In this document: one piece after another, positions 1 through 7,795 of the stretch
Layout of the letters: the number at the start of each line of letters is the position of its first letter
Numbering within the stretch: the stretch's first letter is position 1
Assembly: GCF_000949475.1 (NCBI RefSeq)
Contig: NZ_JRHC01000004.1
Location: 496,001 to 560,000, forward strand
Length of the DNA: 64,000 bases
Reading direction: 5' to 3'
From: Draconibacterium sediminis
GTDB taxonomy: Bacteria > Bacteroidota > Bacteroidia > Bacteroidales > Prolixibacteraceae
The notes under the pieces: model-generated
What the model saw: the letters and a program-made list of their open reading frames with translations, nothing else
What the model was told of the DNA's origin: nothing
Database searches by the model: none
Program-made: the position numbers and the translations under genes

Positions 1-1
1 C

Positions 2-460
2 AATCCGGATGTGGCCGTGGAGTTTACCGAAAACTTTACCGATGTATACCGCTATGTTTTGCAGAGTAAAGATAAGCGGCTGGTAAAGTTAGGCGAGGAG
101 CTCGATTTTATGAAAGCCTATTGTGCACTGCATCAGGAAAGGTTAGGTGAGGGTTTAAATGTGACAACCCATGTGGAAAACGATAACAAGGATCGTGAAA
201 TTGCCCCTTTAACGGGACAGTTGCTAATTGAAAATGCAATTAAGCACAATATTACAAGCCGGGAAGCACCCCTTGATATTAAGGTTTATGTTGAGGATGA
301 ATATTTGGTGGTATCCAACAGCTTGAATCGCAGGGAGGCATCATATTCAACTAAAACAGGACTGAGGAACCTGGTGAAACGTTATGAGATATTAACCGAA
401 AAAGAAATTGTGGTTCAGTACGACGAAAACCGTTTTGAAGTGAAAGTACCGTTATTGTGA
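2..460 (+). CDS. LytS/YehU-type sensor histidine kinase, C-terminal part (5' end outside window)
   Basis: The reading frame is already open at the window edge, so only the last ~150 residues are present. Its opening NPDVAVEF fits the stretch that follows the phospho-acceptor histidine in His_kinase (LytS-like) proteins, and LLIENAIKHNI is the N-box of the GHKL ATPase domain, where Asn and Lys bind ATP-Mg. A short GLRNLVKRY segment follows, as in this family. The LytTR response regulator begins 94 bp downstream on the same strand, so the two are almost certainly a cognate two-component pair in which this protein phosphorylates the regulator. The sensing and membrane portions cannot be seen, so the signal is unknown. 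Confidence 0.9.
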   Translation, partial: NPDVAVEFTENFTDVYRYVLQSKDKRLVKLGEELDFMKAYCALHQERLGEGLNVTTHVENDNKDREIAPLTGQLLIENAIKHNITSREAPLDIKVYVEDEYLVVSNSLNRREASYSTKTGLRNLVKRYEILTEKEIVVQYDENRFEVKVPLL

Positions 461-554
461 ATGCGATTTGAGTTACAGATAAATTGATTTTTATCTCGGA
501 TATTGCATCGCAAATGTGTAAGCGCAGCTAGATGAATACTAAAAAACGTAGATT

Positions 555-1325
555 GTGAAAGTTATTATTGTAGAAGACGAAATTCATAACTATCGTTTGC
601 TGCGGGGAATGGTTGAAAAACTGCGGCCCGAATGGCAAATTGTTGATTGGTTTGAAAGTGTAAAGAGCACGGTTGCCTGGCTGAAAAATAATCCGGCACC
701 CGATCTGATCTTTATGGATATTCAGCTAACCGATGGTATTAGTTTCTCCATATTCGACCAGGTAAATGTAACCAGCATGGTAATTTTTACCACCGCTTAT
801 GACGAATATGCTTTGCGGGCTTTCCAGGTAAACAGTATCGACTATTTGCTAAAACCTATAAAGGAAGAAAAGCTGCGTTTATCCATCGAAAAATTGGAAC
901 ACATGGTTTTGGTATCAAAGGAAAAACCCGAAAGTACTCCTGATTATAAAGAGCTGCTTCAGGCAATAACTTCGGGCGAAAAGAAATACCGGAAGCGTTT
1001 TCTCATTAGCGGGGCAACATCGTATTTTAAACTCGATGTGGAAGATGTGGCCTGGTTTTACACCGAAAACCGCGTAACAACAGCCGTAACCTATCAGGGG
1101 AAAGAACATGTTATTGATTTAACCATTGAAAAGCTAGAAGAACAGCTCGACCCCGATCTGTTTTTTCGTACCAACCGAAGTTCAATTGTGCATATTAATG
1201 CCATCCGGAAATTCGAAAATCATTTTGGCGGAAAGTTGATTTTGAGACTCATTCCACCTTTTGATGAGCCCATTACAATTAGCCGTTTAAAGGCTACCGA
1301 GTTTAAAGAATGGGTAGGGAAATAA
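555..1325 (+). CDS. LytTR-family response regulator
   Basis: 256 residues with an N-terminal receiver domain (about 1-120) and a C-terminal LytTR DNA-binding domain (about 150-250). In the receiver, E7/D8/E9 form the acidic pocket, D55 in the FMDIQL stretch is the expected phospho-acceptor, and K100 in DYLLKPIKEEKL is the conserved lysine. The C-terminal part has the LytTR signatures FYTENRVTT, FFRTNRSSIVHINAIR and ISRLKATEFKEW. It starts at GTG; no ATG lies nearby in frame and the GTG is directly followed by the canonical KVIIVEDE beta strand. It sits behind its kinase, so it should be the transcription-factor half of that pair. Targets are not evident; the patatin gene downstream is a possibility only by position. 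Confidence 0.95.
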   Translation: MKVIIVEDEIHNYRLLRGMVEKLRPEWQIVDWFESVKSTVAWLKNNPAPDLIFMDIQLTDGISFSIFDQVNVTSMVIFTTAYDEYALRAFQVNSIDYLLKPIKEEKLRLSIEKLEHMVLVSKEKPESTPDYKELLQAITSGEKKYRKRFLISGATSYFKLDVEDVAWFYTENRVTTAVTYQGKEHVIDLTIEKLEEQLDPDLFFRTNRSSIVHINAIRKFENHFGGKLILRLIPPFDEPITISRLKATEFKEWVGK

Positions 1326-1379
1326 GCAAAATACCGGGGCTATCTATAAGATTATAATATATTTGTTAGTTAAACACAA

Positions 1380-1562
1380 ATGAGAATGAAGTACAGAGAC
1401 CAGTTATACCAGGAAGCGATTGCAATGATTGAAGATGCTACACCCCACAAGGAGAGTATTTTATATCACAATATTTACTCCCTCCAAACCAAGGGAGGTT
1501 ATCCATTTTCATCGAAAAAAGATGTGCATGAATTGGTTAATTTCTTAAATTCATGCGATTAA
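1380..1562 (+). CDS. small hypothetical protein, 60 aa
   Basis: A short open frame beginning ATG-AGA-ATG and ending TAA, lying alone between the response regulator and the patatin gene. I do not recognise the family. The product is soluble, without signal peptide or membrane segment, with a charged N-terminal half (KYRDQLYQEAIAMIEDA) likely to be helical. A TATATTTG box at 1358-1365 matches the Bacteroidota -7 element and would give an almost leaderless transcript, but no good -33 box accompanies it. Composition is protein-like rather than random, which is the main reason to keep it. Confidence 0.45.
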   Translation: MRMKYRDQLYQEAIAMIEDATPHKESILYHNIYSLQTKGGYPFSSKKDVHELVNFLNSCD

Positions 1563-1651
1563 AATAAACCGGGTCCGGATTTTCTTCAATGTTTTCGGGG
1601 CCTGAATTATTTTGGTACAGGAACCAGGGAAATTAACTAAGCCATTCGGGC

Positions 1652-3937
1652 ATGAAAAATTCGATCCTCACAACTTATCAATTAGTAGCCGTTGTATTTT
1701 TTCTATTGGCTGTATTTCCTGTTTATTCACAAGAAGAAAATAAGGCTGAAAAGCCCCAAATCGCATTGGTTTTAAGCGGAGGAGGGGCAAAAGGTTTGGC
1801 ACATATTGGTGTGCTAAAAGTGCTTGAAGAAGCCGGAATACGTCCGGATATTATAACCGGAACCAGCATGGGAAGCATAATGGGCAGTTTATACGCCGTT
1901 GGTTATACGGCCGATGAACTTTCTGATATCAATAAAAACGCCAACTGGGATTTGTTGCTGACAGATAAAGAAAGGCTGTTAAGTGTAGCCATGGACGAAA
2001 AGGACGAAACCAAAAAATACCTTTTCGAAATTCCGATACGCGAAAAACGGATCAACCTGCCGGCCGGTGTAATTGACGGGCAACATCTTGAAGCGTATTT
2101 TTCCGAACTACTTTGGCCGCTTACCGAAGAAGAAGATTTTAATCAGCTGCCTGTTCCGTTTCATTGTATGTCGGTTGATATGATATCGGGAGAAACCATT
2201 GAACACAGCTCCGGCGATTTGGTGAAATCGATTCGTGCCAGCATGTCTATCCCAACCGTTTTTTCGCCCGTGCAAATGGACTCTATGCTTTTGGTTGATG
2301 GAGGCGTTACCCGCAATTTCCCGGTGCAGGAAGCCATAAATATGGGGGCTGATATAATTATTGGTGTTTACGTGGGATTTCAGGAAGATGTAACGGCTGA
2401 TGATATTCAGTCGATGACCGATATCCTGCAACGATCAATAGCACTCGGAGGTATTGTTGATGCCAAAGAGCAGTTCGAAAAATGCGATGTGCTGATCATC
2501 CCGGATCTTCGGGATTATTCGGCTGCCGATTTTGTGAAAGGACAGGAAATTCAGCAGATTGGCGAAAATGCAGCCAGGAAAAAATGGAGCGAAATAAAAG
2601 CACTGGCACGGAAATACGATTTGGAATATACGCCTGTAAATCGAATCCCTCAACCTGAAAAAATAAGAATTACCGGAATGGAAGTAACGGGGCTGAATTA
2701 TTTAAGCAGGAATTTTGTTTTGTCGAAATCGGGAATCGAAATTGGTGACAGAATTAGCGCTGACGATATTAAGGAAGCCATCGATTTTATGTATGGCTCC
2801 ATGCATTTCGGGAAACTGACTTATTCGTTAAAAAGAGATTCGGATACGGAAGGTTATATTCTTGTTTTTCATGTGAAAGAAAGACCAAGAGCGATGCTTA
2901 AACTGGCACCCCGATACGACGATGATCTGGGGGTTGGGATTACTACTAATTTTACCTTGCGAAATATGATTGCTCCGGCAACACGCATGCTACTCTCGTT
3001 AAATATTGCCGAAAATCCGGGTTTGGAAATCAAGTTAAATAAGTTCGTTGGAAAGAAACAGCGACTGTCCGACTATTTCTTTATGAATACCTACAGTTAC
3101 AAACTTCCGTTTTACGATGACGGCAAACGTTTGGGCAATTACAAACGAGGTTATTTTGGCGGAGGGTACGGATTGGAATATTTGTTTGGTTTGAATCACC
3201 AGCTGGGGGGCAACGCATTTTATAAATACAACCGTTTAACGCCGCGTGCCGATTTGCAATCGATTTATCCGGAAACCGATTTTGATTACCTGAAATCACA
3301 CGACTGGGGGTATCAGTTGTACTACAAGGTAAATACCACCGACGATCTTTACTTCCCGAAAAGAGGTATAAAACTGAATATTGGCTTTCAACACATTCTG
3401 TCGGCCAACAGCGAAATGGACTTAAATACTGCAGAACCAAGAGATTATCTGATTGGCGAGATTAATGAACCATATGCGACTTTAAGCATCGATCATAACT
3501 GGTACAAAACATTTGCCGGTAAGCTAACTTATAATTTCGAGGTGGGTGCTGGTTTTAGTACCGAAGATTCGGGAGTAAACGGAATCTATATGTTGGGCGG
3601 ATCGCAATTTGGCGCCGACAAATTACAGTTTAAAGATTTGGCAGGTTTTAATTTTGCCGAAATTTACACCTACAACTATGCGGTTGCGAAGTCATCGTTA
3701 AGCTGGGAAATTGCTTCGGGACTTTATGTAACAACAAAAGTTAATGTAGCTGCCACTGGCAGTACTTACGAAGATTTGTTCGATCACCTTACCACGCAGC
3801 CATTTGGCGATAATATCTGGGGGTATAGTTTCGGATTTAAATACGATTCACTTATGGGCCCCATGCAGTTATTAATATCGGGTAATAACCAGGATAACGA
3901 ATCGCGTTTTCATTTTAGCCTCGGATTTCCGTTTTAA
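1652..3937 (+). CDS. patatin-like phospholipase with POTRA and outer-membrane beta-barrel (PlpD/type Vd-like)
   Basis: 761 residues. A signal peptide (about 1-26, ending FPVYS-Q) is followed by a patatin hydrolase domain (about 35-310) with the oxyanion motif GGGAKG at 43-48, the nucleophile elbow GTSMG with S72, and the catalytic Asp in DGG at 216-218, so the Ser-Asp dyad is complete. A POTRA-like segment (about 335-430, starting KIRITGMEVTGLNYLS) leads to a C-terminal barrel that ends in aromatic FPF, as expected for BamA-recognised outer-membrane proteins. This architecture predicts an outer-membrane lipase whose hydrolase domain is translocated or periplasmic. The protein is longer than classical PlpD but typical of Bacteroidota homologues. 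Substrate is not determinable from sequence. Confidence 0.93.
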   Translation: MKNSILTTYQLVAVVFFLLAVFPVYSQEENKAEKPQIALVLSGGGAKGLAHIGVLKVLEEAGIRPDIITGTSMGSIMGSLYAVGYTADELSDINKNANWDLLLTDKERLLSVAMDEKDETKKYLFEIPIREKRINLPAGVIDGQHLEAYFSELLWPLTEEEDFNQLPVPFHCMSVDMISGETIEHSSGDLVKSIRASMSIPTVFSPVQMDSMLLVDGGVTRNFPVQEAINMGADIIIGVYVGFQEDVTADDIQSMTDILQRSIALGGIVDAKEQFEKCDVLIIPDLRDYSAADFVKGQEIQQIGENAARKKWSEIKALARKYDLEYTPVNRIPQPEKIRITGMEVTGLNYLSRNFVLSKSGIEIGDRISADDIKEAIDFMYGSMHFGKLTYSLKRDSDTEGYILVFHVKERPRAMLKLAPRYDDDLGVGITTNFTLRNMIAPATRMLLSLNIAENPGLEIKLNKFVGKKQRLSDYFFMNTYSYKLPFYDDGKRLGNYKRGYFGGGYGLEYLFGLNHQLGGNAFYKYNRLTPRADLQSIYPETDFDYLKSHDWGYQLYYKVNTTDDLYFPKRGIKLNIGFQHILSANSEMDLNTAEPRDYLIGEINEPYATLSIDHNWYKTFAGKLTYNFEVGAGFSTEDSGVNGIYMLGGSQFGADKLQFKDLAGFNFAEIYTYNYAVAKSSLSWEIASGLYVTTKVNVAATGSTYEDLFDHLTTQPFGDNIWGYSFGFKYDSLMGPMQLLISGNNQDNESRFHFSLGFPF

Positions 3938-3978
3938 TTTAATATTTCCCCATGGCTTTGCCTTGGGGTTCCGCTTTT

Positions 3979-4028
3979 TCTCCCCTCAATGGGGGAGATG
4001 TCTGCCTTTATGGCTGACAGAGGGGTGA
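3979..4028 (+). repeat. REP-like palindromic repeat, copy 1
   Basis: A CTCCCC(T)CAAT(G)GGGGAG hairpin followed by GATG, then a second weak hairpin and a GACAGAGGGGTGA tail. The same architecture (hairpin, ATG, small hairpin, AGGGGT-like tail) recurs in two inverted copies at 14151-14190 and 14247-14288. Such intergenic palindromes are common in Bacteroidota and resemble REP elements mobilised in trans by RAYT transposases; no RAYT gene is in the window. Confidence 0.65.
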
Positions 4029-4150
4029 AATAAAGAAAATTCGGGTTTTAGCCATTTAGCTGAAATGATGTTGGCGTAATGCCCCTTGGCTCTGTTACGG
4101 GGATAGTCAACTTCAAGAATTTTCTTTATTTGCTCAACTTGTTTTTCCAA
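3986..4150 (-). pseudogene. possible coding remnant or TTG-started small ORF whose 3' end is a REP element
   Basis: The minus strand is open from 4183 to a TGA at 3986-3988 without an ATG; the best start is TTG at 4150, giving 54 residues beginning LEKQVEQIKKILEVDYPRN. The first ~43 residues look protein-like (amphipathic charged helix, then KGHYANIISAKWL), while the last 11 are encoded by the REP repeat itself. I do not recognise the protein. It may be a fragment of a larger gene truncated by the repeat, or chance. A 13-bp inverted repeat (ATAAAGAAAATTC near 4030 and its complement ending near 4129) lies within it. Confidence 0.25.
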
Positions 4151-4341
4151 AGTATAAACGCAAAACAGGTACGCTGATCTGTATTAAATTGCTTTTGTGT
4201 TAAAGCGACATATTTAACCGATTTTGTTATTTTCTGCAAAATCTTTATAATTTTAGTCCCTTTCAAAAATTAACTCACTATGTTGAGCGTTCGATTTGAA
4301 TAAATATTAATATCAGTATAACTAACTAAAAACAAAAAATC

Positions 4342-5280
4342 ATGAAGAATAGAAGAGAGTTTCTGAGGATTTCTACGGCAGGTACGGTTGGTGTTTTGGC
4401 ACTGGGAACCTATGCATGCGGCTCGGGTGGTAAAAAACCTGTTGAGCAGGCAGCAGAAGCCGTTAAGGCAGCAACCGGAATGGGAGTTGGCTTGCAATTG
4501 TATAGTATCCGCGACGCAATGGCTGCAGATGCGGCAGGTACATTGAAGAAAATTGGCGATATGGGCTATAAGTTTGTTGAAATGGCTTCGTATGCCGATG
4601 GCAAATTTTATGGTGTAGCACCAAAAGAATTCCAAAAAATGGTGGAAGACAACGGAATGAAAGTAGTAAGTAGCCATACCAGTGTTGAAGCCGAAGGAAT
4701 TACTACTGCAAGTGCCCAGATAATGGCCGATGCACATGCCGAAATTGGTGTTGAATATTGCGTTCAGCCGTGGATTGAAGAAAAAGACCGTAATATCGAA
4801 AGCTACAAAAAGATGATTGCCGAGTGGAATAAAGTTGGCGAGATCATGAAAAACGTAGGTATTCAGTTTGGTTACCACAACCATAACTTCGAGTTTAAAC
4901 CAACCGATGGAATGGTACCTTACTACGATGTGTTCCTGAAAGAAATGGATGCTGACCTGATTACTATGGAGCTGGATTGTTACTGGGCGTTGAAAGCTGG
5001 CCAGGATCCTGTTGAAATGTTTAACAAATATCCGGGACGTTTCCAACTGCTTCACTTTAAAGGTATGGGTGAAGAGGTTGTTGAACCATTTTACACTGTT
5101 GACAAAGACGATATTGTTTCTGTTGGTGCCGGCGTTGCTGATTATAAGAGTATTTTAGATGCACGCGAAACTGCAGGTATGAAATACTTCTTTGTGGAAG
5201 ACGACAACCAGGGTAATGGTAAACCTTTTGAAGGTGTGAAAGCAAGTATTGATAATATTAATGCAAAGATTTTAATCTAA
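4342..5280 (+). CDS. Tat-exported sugar phosphate isomerase/epimerase-like protein (AP endonuclease 2 TIM-barrel fold)
   Basis: 312 residues. The N-terminus carries a twin-arginine motif (NRREFL at 3-8) and a lipobox-like LGTYAC with Cys26, so the product is probably a Tat-dependent periplasmic lipoprotein. From about residue 48 (GVGLQLYSIRDAM) it has the xylose-isomerase-like TIM-barrel pattern: VEMASYADG, YHNHNFEF, and the metal-binding acidic residue in MELDCYWALKAGQDP, followed by LLHFKG and FVEDDNQG near the C-terminus. These proteins are abundant in Bacteroidota and act on sugars or keto-sugars, but the exact reaction is not predictable. It is a single-gene unit ended by a strong terminator at 5300-5332. 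Confidence 0.92.
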   Translation: MKNRREFLRISTAGTVGVLALGTYACGSGGKKPVEQAAEAVKAATGMGVGLQLYSIRDAMAADAAGTLKKIGDMGYKFVEMASYADGKFYGVAPKEFQKMVEDNGMKVVSSHTSVEAEGITTASAQIMADAHAEIGVEYCVQPWIEEKDRNIESYKKMIAEWNKVGEIMKNVGIQFGYHNHNFEFKPTDGMVPYYDVFLKEMDADLITMELDCYWALKAGQDPVEMFNKYPGRFQLLHFKGMGEEVVEPFYTVDKDDIVSVGAGVADYKSILDARETAGMKYFFVEDDNQGNGKPFEGVKASIDNINAKILI

Positions 5281-5299
5281 ACGATACTGAAAGCATGTG

Positions 5300-5332
5300 A
5301 CAGGTCGTTTATTTAAGCGGCCTGTTTTTTTT
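5300..5332 (+). terminator. rho-independent terminator of the isomerase-like gene
   Basis: ACAGGTCG at 5300-5307 pairs with CGGCCTGT at 5318-5325 (one G-U), loop of about 10 nt, followed by a run of eight T. Confidence 0.85.
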
Positions 5333-5341
5333 GTCAAAAAA

Positions 5342-5372
5342 AAAGCTTTGATCCAATCGCGGTCAAAGCTTT
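5342..5372 (-). terminator. bidirectional terminator between isomerase-like gene and the 50-aa gene
   Basis: AAAGCTTTGA at 5342-5351 pairs perfectly with TCAAAGCTTT at 5363-5372, with an A-run on the left and T-run on the right. It lies 4 bp beyond the stop codon of the small minus-strand gene at 5377-5529 and so probably ends that transcript, while backing up the plus-strand terminator. Confidence 0.75.
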
Positions 5373-5376
5373 TTAT

Positions 5377-5529
5377 TTAATTCAAAATTACTTTCAGTTT
5401 CAATTCCCTGGCTTTTTTGTAAAGTCGGATGGAATCTTCAGAAACGGCAGATGGAATGTCAACTTTAACGCTCCATACGGGCCCTGTTTCCTTTAATTCC
5501 GGTTTTCCGTTTTTAAAATTGTCTTTCAT
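5377..5529 (-). CDS. small hypothetical protein, 50 aa
   Basis: An ATG-started frame of 50 codons plus TAA on the minus strand. The product starts MKDNFKNGKPELKETGPVW and ends YKKARELKLKVILN; the middle SVKVDIPSAVSEDSIRL reads like a beta strand followed by a helix. It has no signal peptide or membrane segment. I do not recognise the family. Support for it being real comes from protein-like composition, a strong terminator placed just after its stop codon, and an otherwise unexplained gap of about 360 bp between flanking genes. Confidence 0.55.
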   Translation of the reverse strand: MKDNFKNGKPELKETGPVWSVKVDIPSAVSEDSIRLYKKARELKLKVILN

Positions 5530-5641
5530 TGTTTATATGGCTTTTCTGCAATGTACGGAATTTTACAAATATTATGCCGAAAACCCTACGTAGTTATCAC
5601 CAGAACATTGTGAACAGTAGTTGTTTAACCACTTCGGTGAC

Positions 5642-5950
5642 TTAATTTACGGCCTTTATAGTGTATCCGCGCTTTTCAATGCTTTTTTCAATTTCGTCGA
5701 TCGACACTGTCGATGCGTTGTATGTTACAATGGCAGTTGAATCCGCAAGTGTCACTTTTACCGATTCAATCCCGCTCAGGGAATTTACGCCTTTTTCTAC
5801 CGAAGCCACACAGGCATCACAATGTAATCCGCCAATATCAATGGTGGCTTCAATAATTTGCTCCGGTTGTGCTGCTTCAGTGTTTTTTTGTGCTCCGGAG
5901 TTGCACGCAACAAATCCAATCAGGATGAATAAATACATTAGTTTTTTCAT
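5642..5950 (-). CDS. heavy-metal-associated (HMA) domain lipoprotein
   Basis: 102 residues. A lipoprotein signal peptide ends at LIGFVAC with Cys16, followed by a ~20-residue linker and one HMA domain (about 35-102). The metal site GGLHCDACVAS has the paired cysteines in CxxC spacing, as in MerP/CopZ-like chaperones, followed by the typical VEKGVNSLSGIESVKVTL. Because of the lipid anchor it should act in the periplasm or at the outer membrane, binding soft metals such as Cu(I), Zn or Hg. It lies 27 bp after the DUF302 gene on the same strand and is probably co-transcribed with it. Neither a P-type ATPase nor a metal-sensing regulator is adjacent, so which metal it handles is open. Confidence 0.9.
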   Translation of the reverse strand: MKKLMYLFILIGFVACNSGAQKNTEAAQPEQIIEATIDIGGLHCDACVASVEKGVNSLSGIESVKVTLADSTAIVTYNASTVSIDEIEKSIEKRGYTIKAVN

Positions 5951-5977
5951 GGTTGTTTTTATTTTTTTAGTTTTTAC

Positions 5978-6448
5978 TTACTTGATAACGGGGGCAAGTA
6001 TTTGTTTATTCTCTTCGCTGGCTGCTCCCATTACGGTTTTTACTTTATTTCCCATAAATTTCGAGAAAAGGCCTGAGTTTAGCATCGAAACATACGTTTT
6101 CCCATTCCGTTCGTAAACCGCGACACGGCAAGGCATAAGTGCCGAAACTACACGTTCCTGGTCGCTGCTTAATATCTGATAAGCATGATCGGGCTTACAT
6201 AACGAAAATACTTTCACCGGTTTAACCTCGAAACCGTGTTTTTTCATGGTTGCCTGCAAATCGTATAAATGCGGCATGCTCCAGTTATTGTCTTTTGCCG
6301 ATTGTTCAATGGCAGCAACGGTTTCGTCAAAACCCAGCTTACTCTCGTTCACCACAAACATTTGTTTTGGCATTACAACAATCAATACAATTACAGTTAA
6401 AAGTATGCCTGCAATAAGTCCGGTTAAAAACATAGTTAATCCTTTCAT
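5978..6448 (-). CDS. membrane-anchored DUF302 protein
   Basis: 156 residues from the ATG at 6448; the frame is open further upstream to 6556, but the extension is not signal-peptide-like, whereas MKGLTMFLTGLIAGILLTVIVLIVV from 6448 is a good membrane anchor. The DUF302 domain follows (about 35-140), with GFDETVAAIEQSAKDNNW near its start and the region FSLCKPDHAYQIL...LMPCRVAVYE in the middle. DUF302 proteins often lie near redox or metal genes, and this one is directly upstream of an HMA lipoprotein. Biochemical function is not established. Confidence 0.85.
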   Translation of the reverse strand: MKGLTMFLTGLIAGILLTVIVLIVVMPKQMFVVNESKLGFDETVAAIEQSAKDNNWSMPHLYDLQATMKKHGFEVKPVKVFSLCKPDHAYQILSSDQERVVSALMPCRVAVYERNGKTYVSMLNSGLFSKFMGNKVKTVMGAASEENKQILAPVIK

Positions 6449-6607
6449 TATTAGTTTTTCTAATTTACACAAAGAAACAACACACAGTAAACTTTTGTTT
6501 GATAGATTTGCTTGATGGTGCTTAGAATGAAGGAAAAGAAAAAGGGAACCACTCATTCGAATAATTCCCTTCCTGTATATTGACGTTAGTTTTAATTCTA
6601 ATTCAGG

Positions 6608-7519
6608 TTAATACAAACCTTCAATTGATAAGTAGCGCTCGCCGTGGTCGTACGAGAAAGTAAGAATTCGCGATCCTTTCGGAAGTTCTTTCATCTTTTT
6701 GGCAACGGCGGCCAACGACGCTCCCGACGAAATACCAACAAACAAACCTTCTTCTCGTGCTGCTTTTTGTGCATACTCGAAAGCTTCGTCTTTACTGATT
6801 TCTACTGTTCCATCAAGAAGTTCGGTATTCAGGTTGTTCGGAATAAAACCTGCACCAATTCCCTGAATTCCGTGAGGACCGGGATCTTTACCGCCAATTA
6901 CCGGGCTTGAATCCGGTTCAACGGCAAAAACTTTCAGGTTCGGAAATTTCTCTTTTAAAACTTCAGCAACACCGGTAATGTGACCTCCGGTTCCAACACC
7001 AGTAATCAGGTAATCAAAACCTTCAGGGAAATCGTTTAAAATTTCCTGTGCCGTAAAGTTGTGGTGGACTGCTACGTTTGCCGGATTGTTAAACTGTTGA
7101 GGAATCCAGGCATTTTCAAGTTCACTGGCCAGTTCTTCAGCTCTGGCAATGGCACCTTTCATTCCTTTTTCTTTTGGTGTTAGTTCCAATTCGGCACCAA
7201 ATACTTTCAAAGCTCTTCTTCTCTCCAACGACATTGATTCAGGCATGGTGAGAATTAGTCGGTAACCTTTTACGGCTGCCACCAATGCCAATCCGATTCC
7301 GGTATTTCCTGATGTAGGTTCAATAATCACCGAACCTTCTTTTAATATTCCTTTCTTTTCCGCATCCTCTACCATCGCTAGTGCAATACGGTCTTTTATA
7401 CTTCCTCCCGGGTTTGTTTTTTCAACTTTCACCCAAACTTCGTAGTCCTCAGGATAGAGGCGGTTAATTTTCACATGTGGCGTGTTGCCAATGGTCTCTA
7501 AAATGTTCTTAGCTTTCAT
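6608..7519 (-). CDS. cysK: cysteine synthase (O-acetylserine sulfhydrylase)
   Basis: 303 residues, a normal length for this PLP fold-type II enzyme, which makes cysteine from O-acetylserine and sulfide. The PLP lysine is K42 in PGGSIKDR, the substrate loop is PTSGNTG at 68-74, the phosphate-binding glycines are in [10 protein letters not shown], and GISSGAS carries the serine that contacts the pyridine nitrogen. [12 protein letters not shown] is characteristic of CysK/CysM. The gene is preceded on its own strand by a 24-codon leader with consecutive Met and Cys codons (7621-7695) and a strong hairpin with a T-run (7561-7592), so it is probably controlled by transcription attenuation. Its product feeds SufS further along the window. 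Confidence 0.96.
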   Translation of the reverse strand: MKAKNILETIGNTPHVKINRLYPEDYEVWVKVEKTNPGGSIKDRIALAMVEDAEKKGILKEGSVIIEPTSGNTGIGLALVAAVKGYRLILTMPESMSLERRRALKVFGAELELTPKEKGMKGAIARAEELASELENAWIPQQFNNPANVAVHHNFTAQEILNDFPEGFDYLITGVGTGGHITGVAEVLKEKFPNLKVFAVEPDSSPVIGGKDPGPHGIQGIGAGFIPNNLNTELLDGTVEISKDEAFEYAQKAAREEGLFVGISSGASLAAVAKKMKELPKGSRILTFSYDHGERYLSIEGLY

Positions 7520-7560
7520 TTTTTTAATTATTGAGTTATTTCGGTAAATATTCTTTTAAC

Positions 7561-7592
7561 AAAAAAAAAAGCCTTTCCGTTCACGGAAAGGC
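7561..7592 (-). terminator. cysK leader attenuator (terminator hairpin)
   Basis: Read on the minus strand: GCCTTTCCG, tetraloop TGAA, CGGAAAGGC, then ten T. It stands 28 bp after the leader peptide stop and 41 bp before the cysK start, so it must be read through for cysK expression. Its 5' arm is also complementary over 7 bp to GGAAAGG at 7643-7637 within the leader peptide gene, giving a mutually exclusive antiterminator. Confidence 0.85.
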
Positions 7593-7620
7593 CTCGTATA
7601 ATCTTGCAATTTAGCTCAAG

Positions 7621-7695
7621 TTAAAACACTACAACACCTTTCCCGTTTTTCAGGAAACAACAACACATCATCATATTGTTACCGGTGTTCTTCAT
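7621..7695 (-). CDS. Met/Cys leader peptide of cysK attenuator, 24 aa
   Basis: ATG-started frame of 24 codons ending TAA, immediately upstream of the cysK terminator hairpin. Residues 8-13 are MMMCCC (three ATG then three TGT codons), the hallmark of an attenuation leader sensing charged tRNA-Cys and possibly tRNA-Met. The codons after the Cys run contain GGGAAAGG (7644-7637), which can pair with the 5' arm of the terminator, and TTTCC (7657-7653), which can pair with GGAAA of that segment. Thus ribosome stalling at Cys codons leaves the antiterminator segment free, while efficient translation covers it. Function inferred from sequence; no product activity is expected from the peptide itself. 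Confidence 0.8.
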   Translation of the reverse strand: MKNTGNNMMMCCCFLKNGKGVVVF

Positions 7696-7795
7696 AATGG
7701 GTGCAATATATGTAATTTTTATTTATTCTAAATAATAAATATGAAAAAAATCATGTTTTTCACTTCTTTGTTAAGAAAACCTACTATCTCTGTAG

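Larger units (their letters stand above)
3938..4341. other. 404-bp intergenic region with a palindromic repeat and a coding-like remnant
   Basis: The gap between the patatin gene and the isomerase-like gene holds a CCCCA/TGGGG hairpin (3948-3968), one copy of a REP-like repeat (3979-4028), and an ATG-less open frame on the minus strand (3986-4183), whose end is provided by the repeat. The sequence between about 4190 and 4341 is AT-rich and presumably contains the promoter of the downstream gene, though no convincing TAnnTTTG box with a -33 partner was found. Confidence 0.6.

Noticed and set aside
3948-3968. CCCCA/TGGGG hairpin after the patatin gene as a terminator
   Set aside because: Only 5 bp with a long loop and no T-run immediately after; mentioned only within the intergenic note.
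4270-5055. 261-codon frame on the minus strand opposite the isomerase-like gene
   Set aside because: Antisense shadow; His/Phe/Asn-rich composition without homologous motifs, while the plus-strand gene has clear family motifs.
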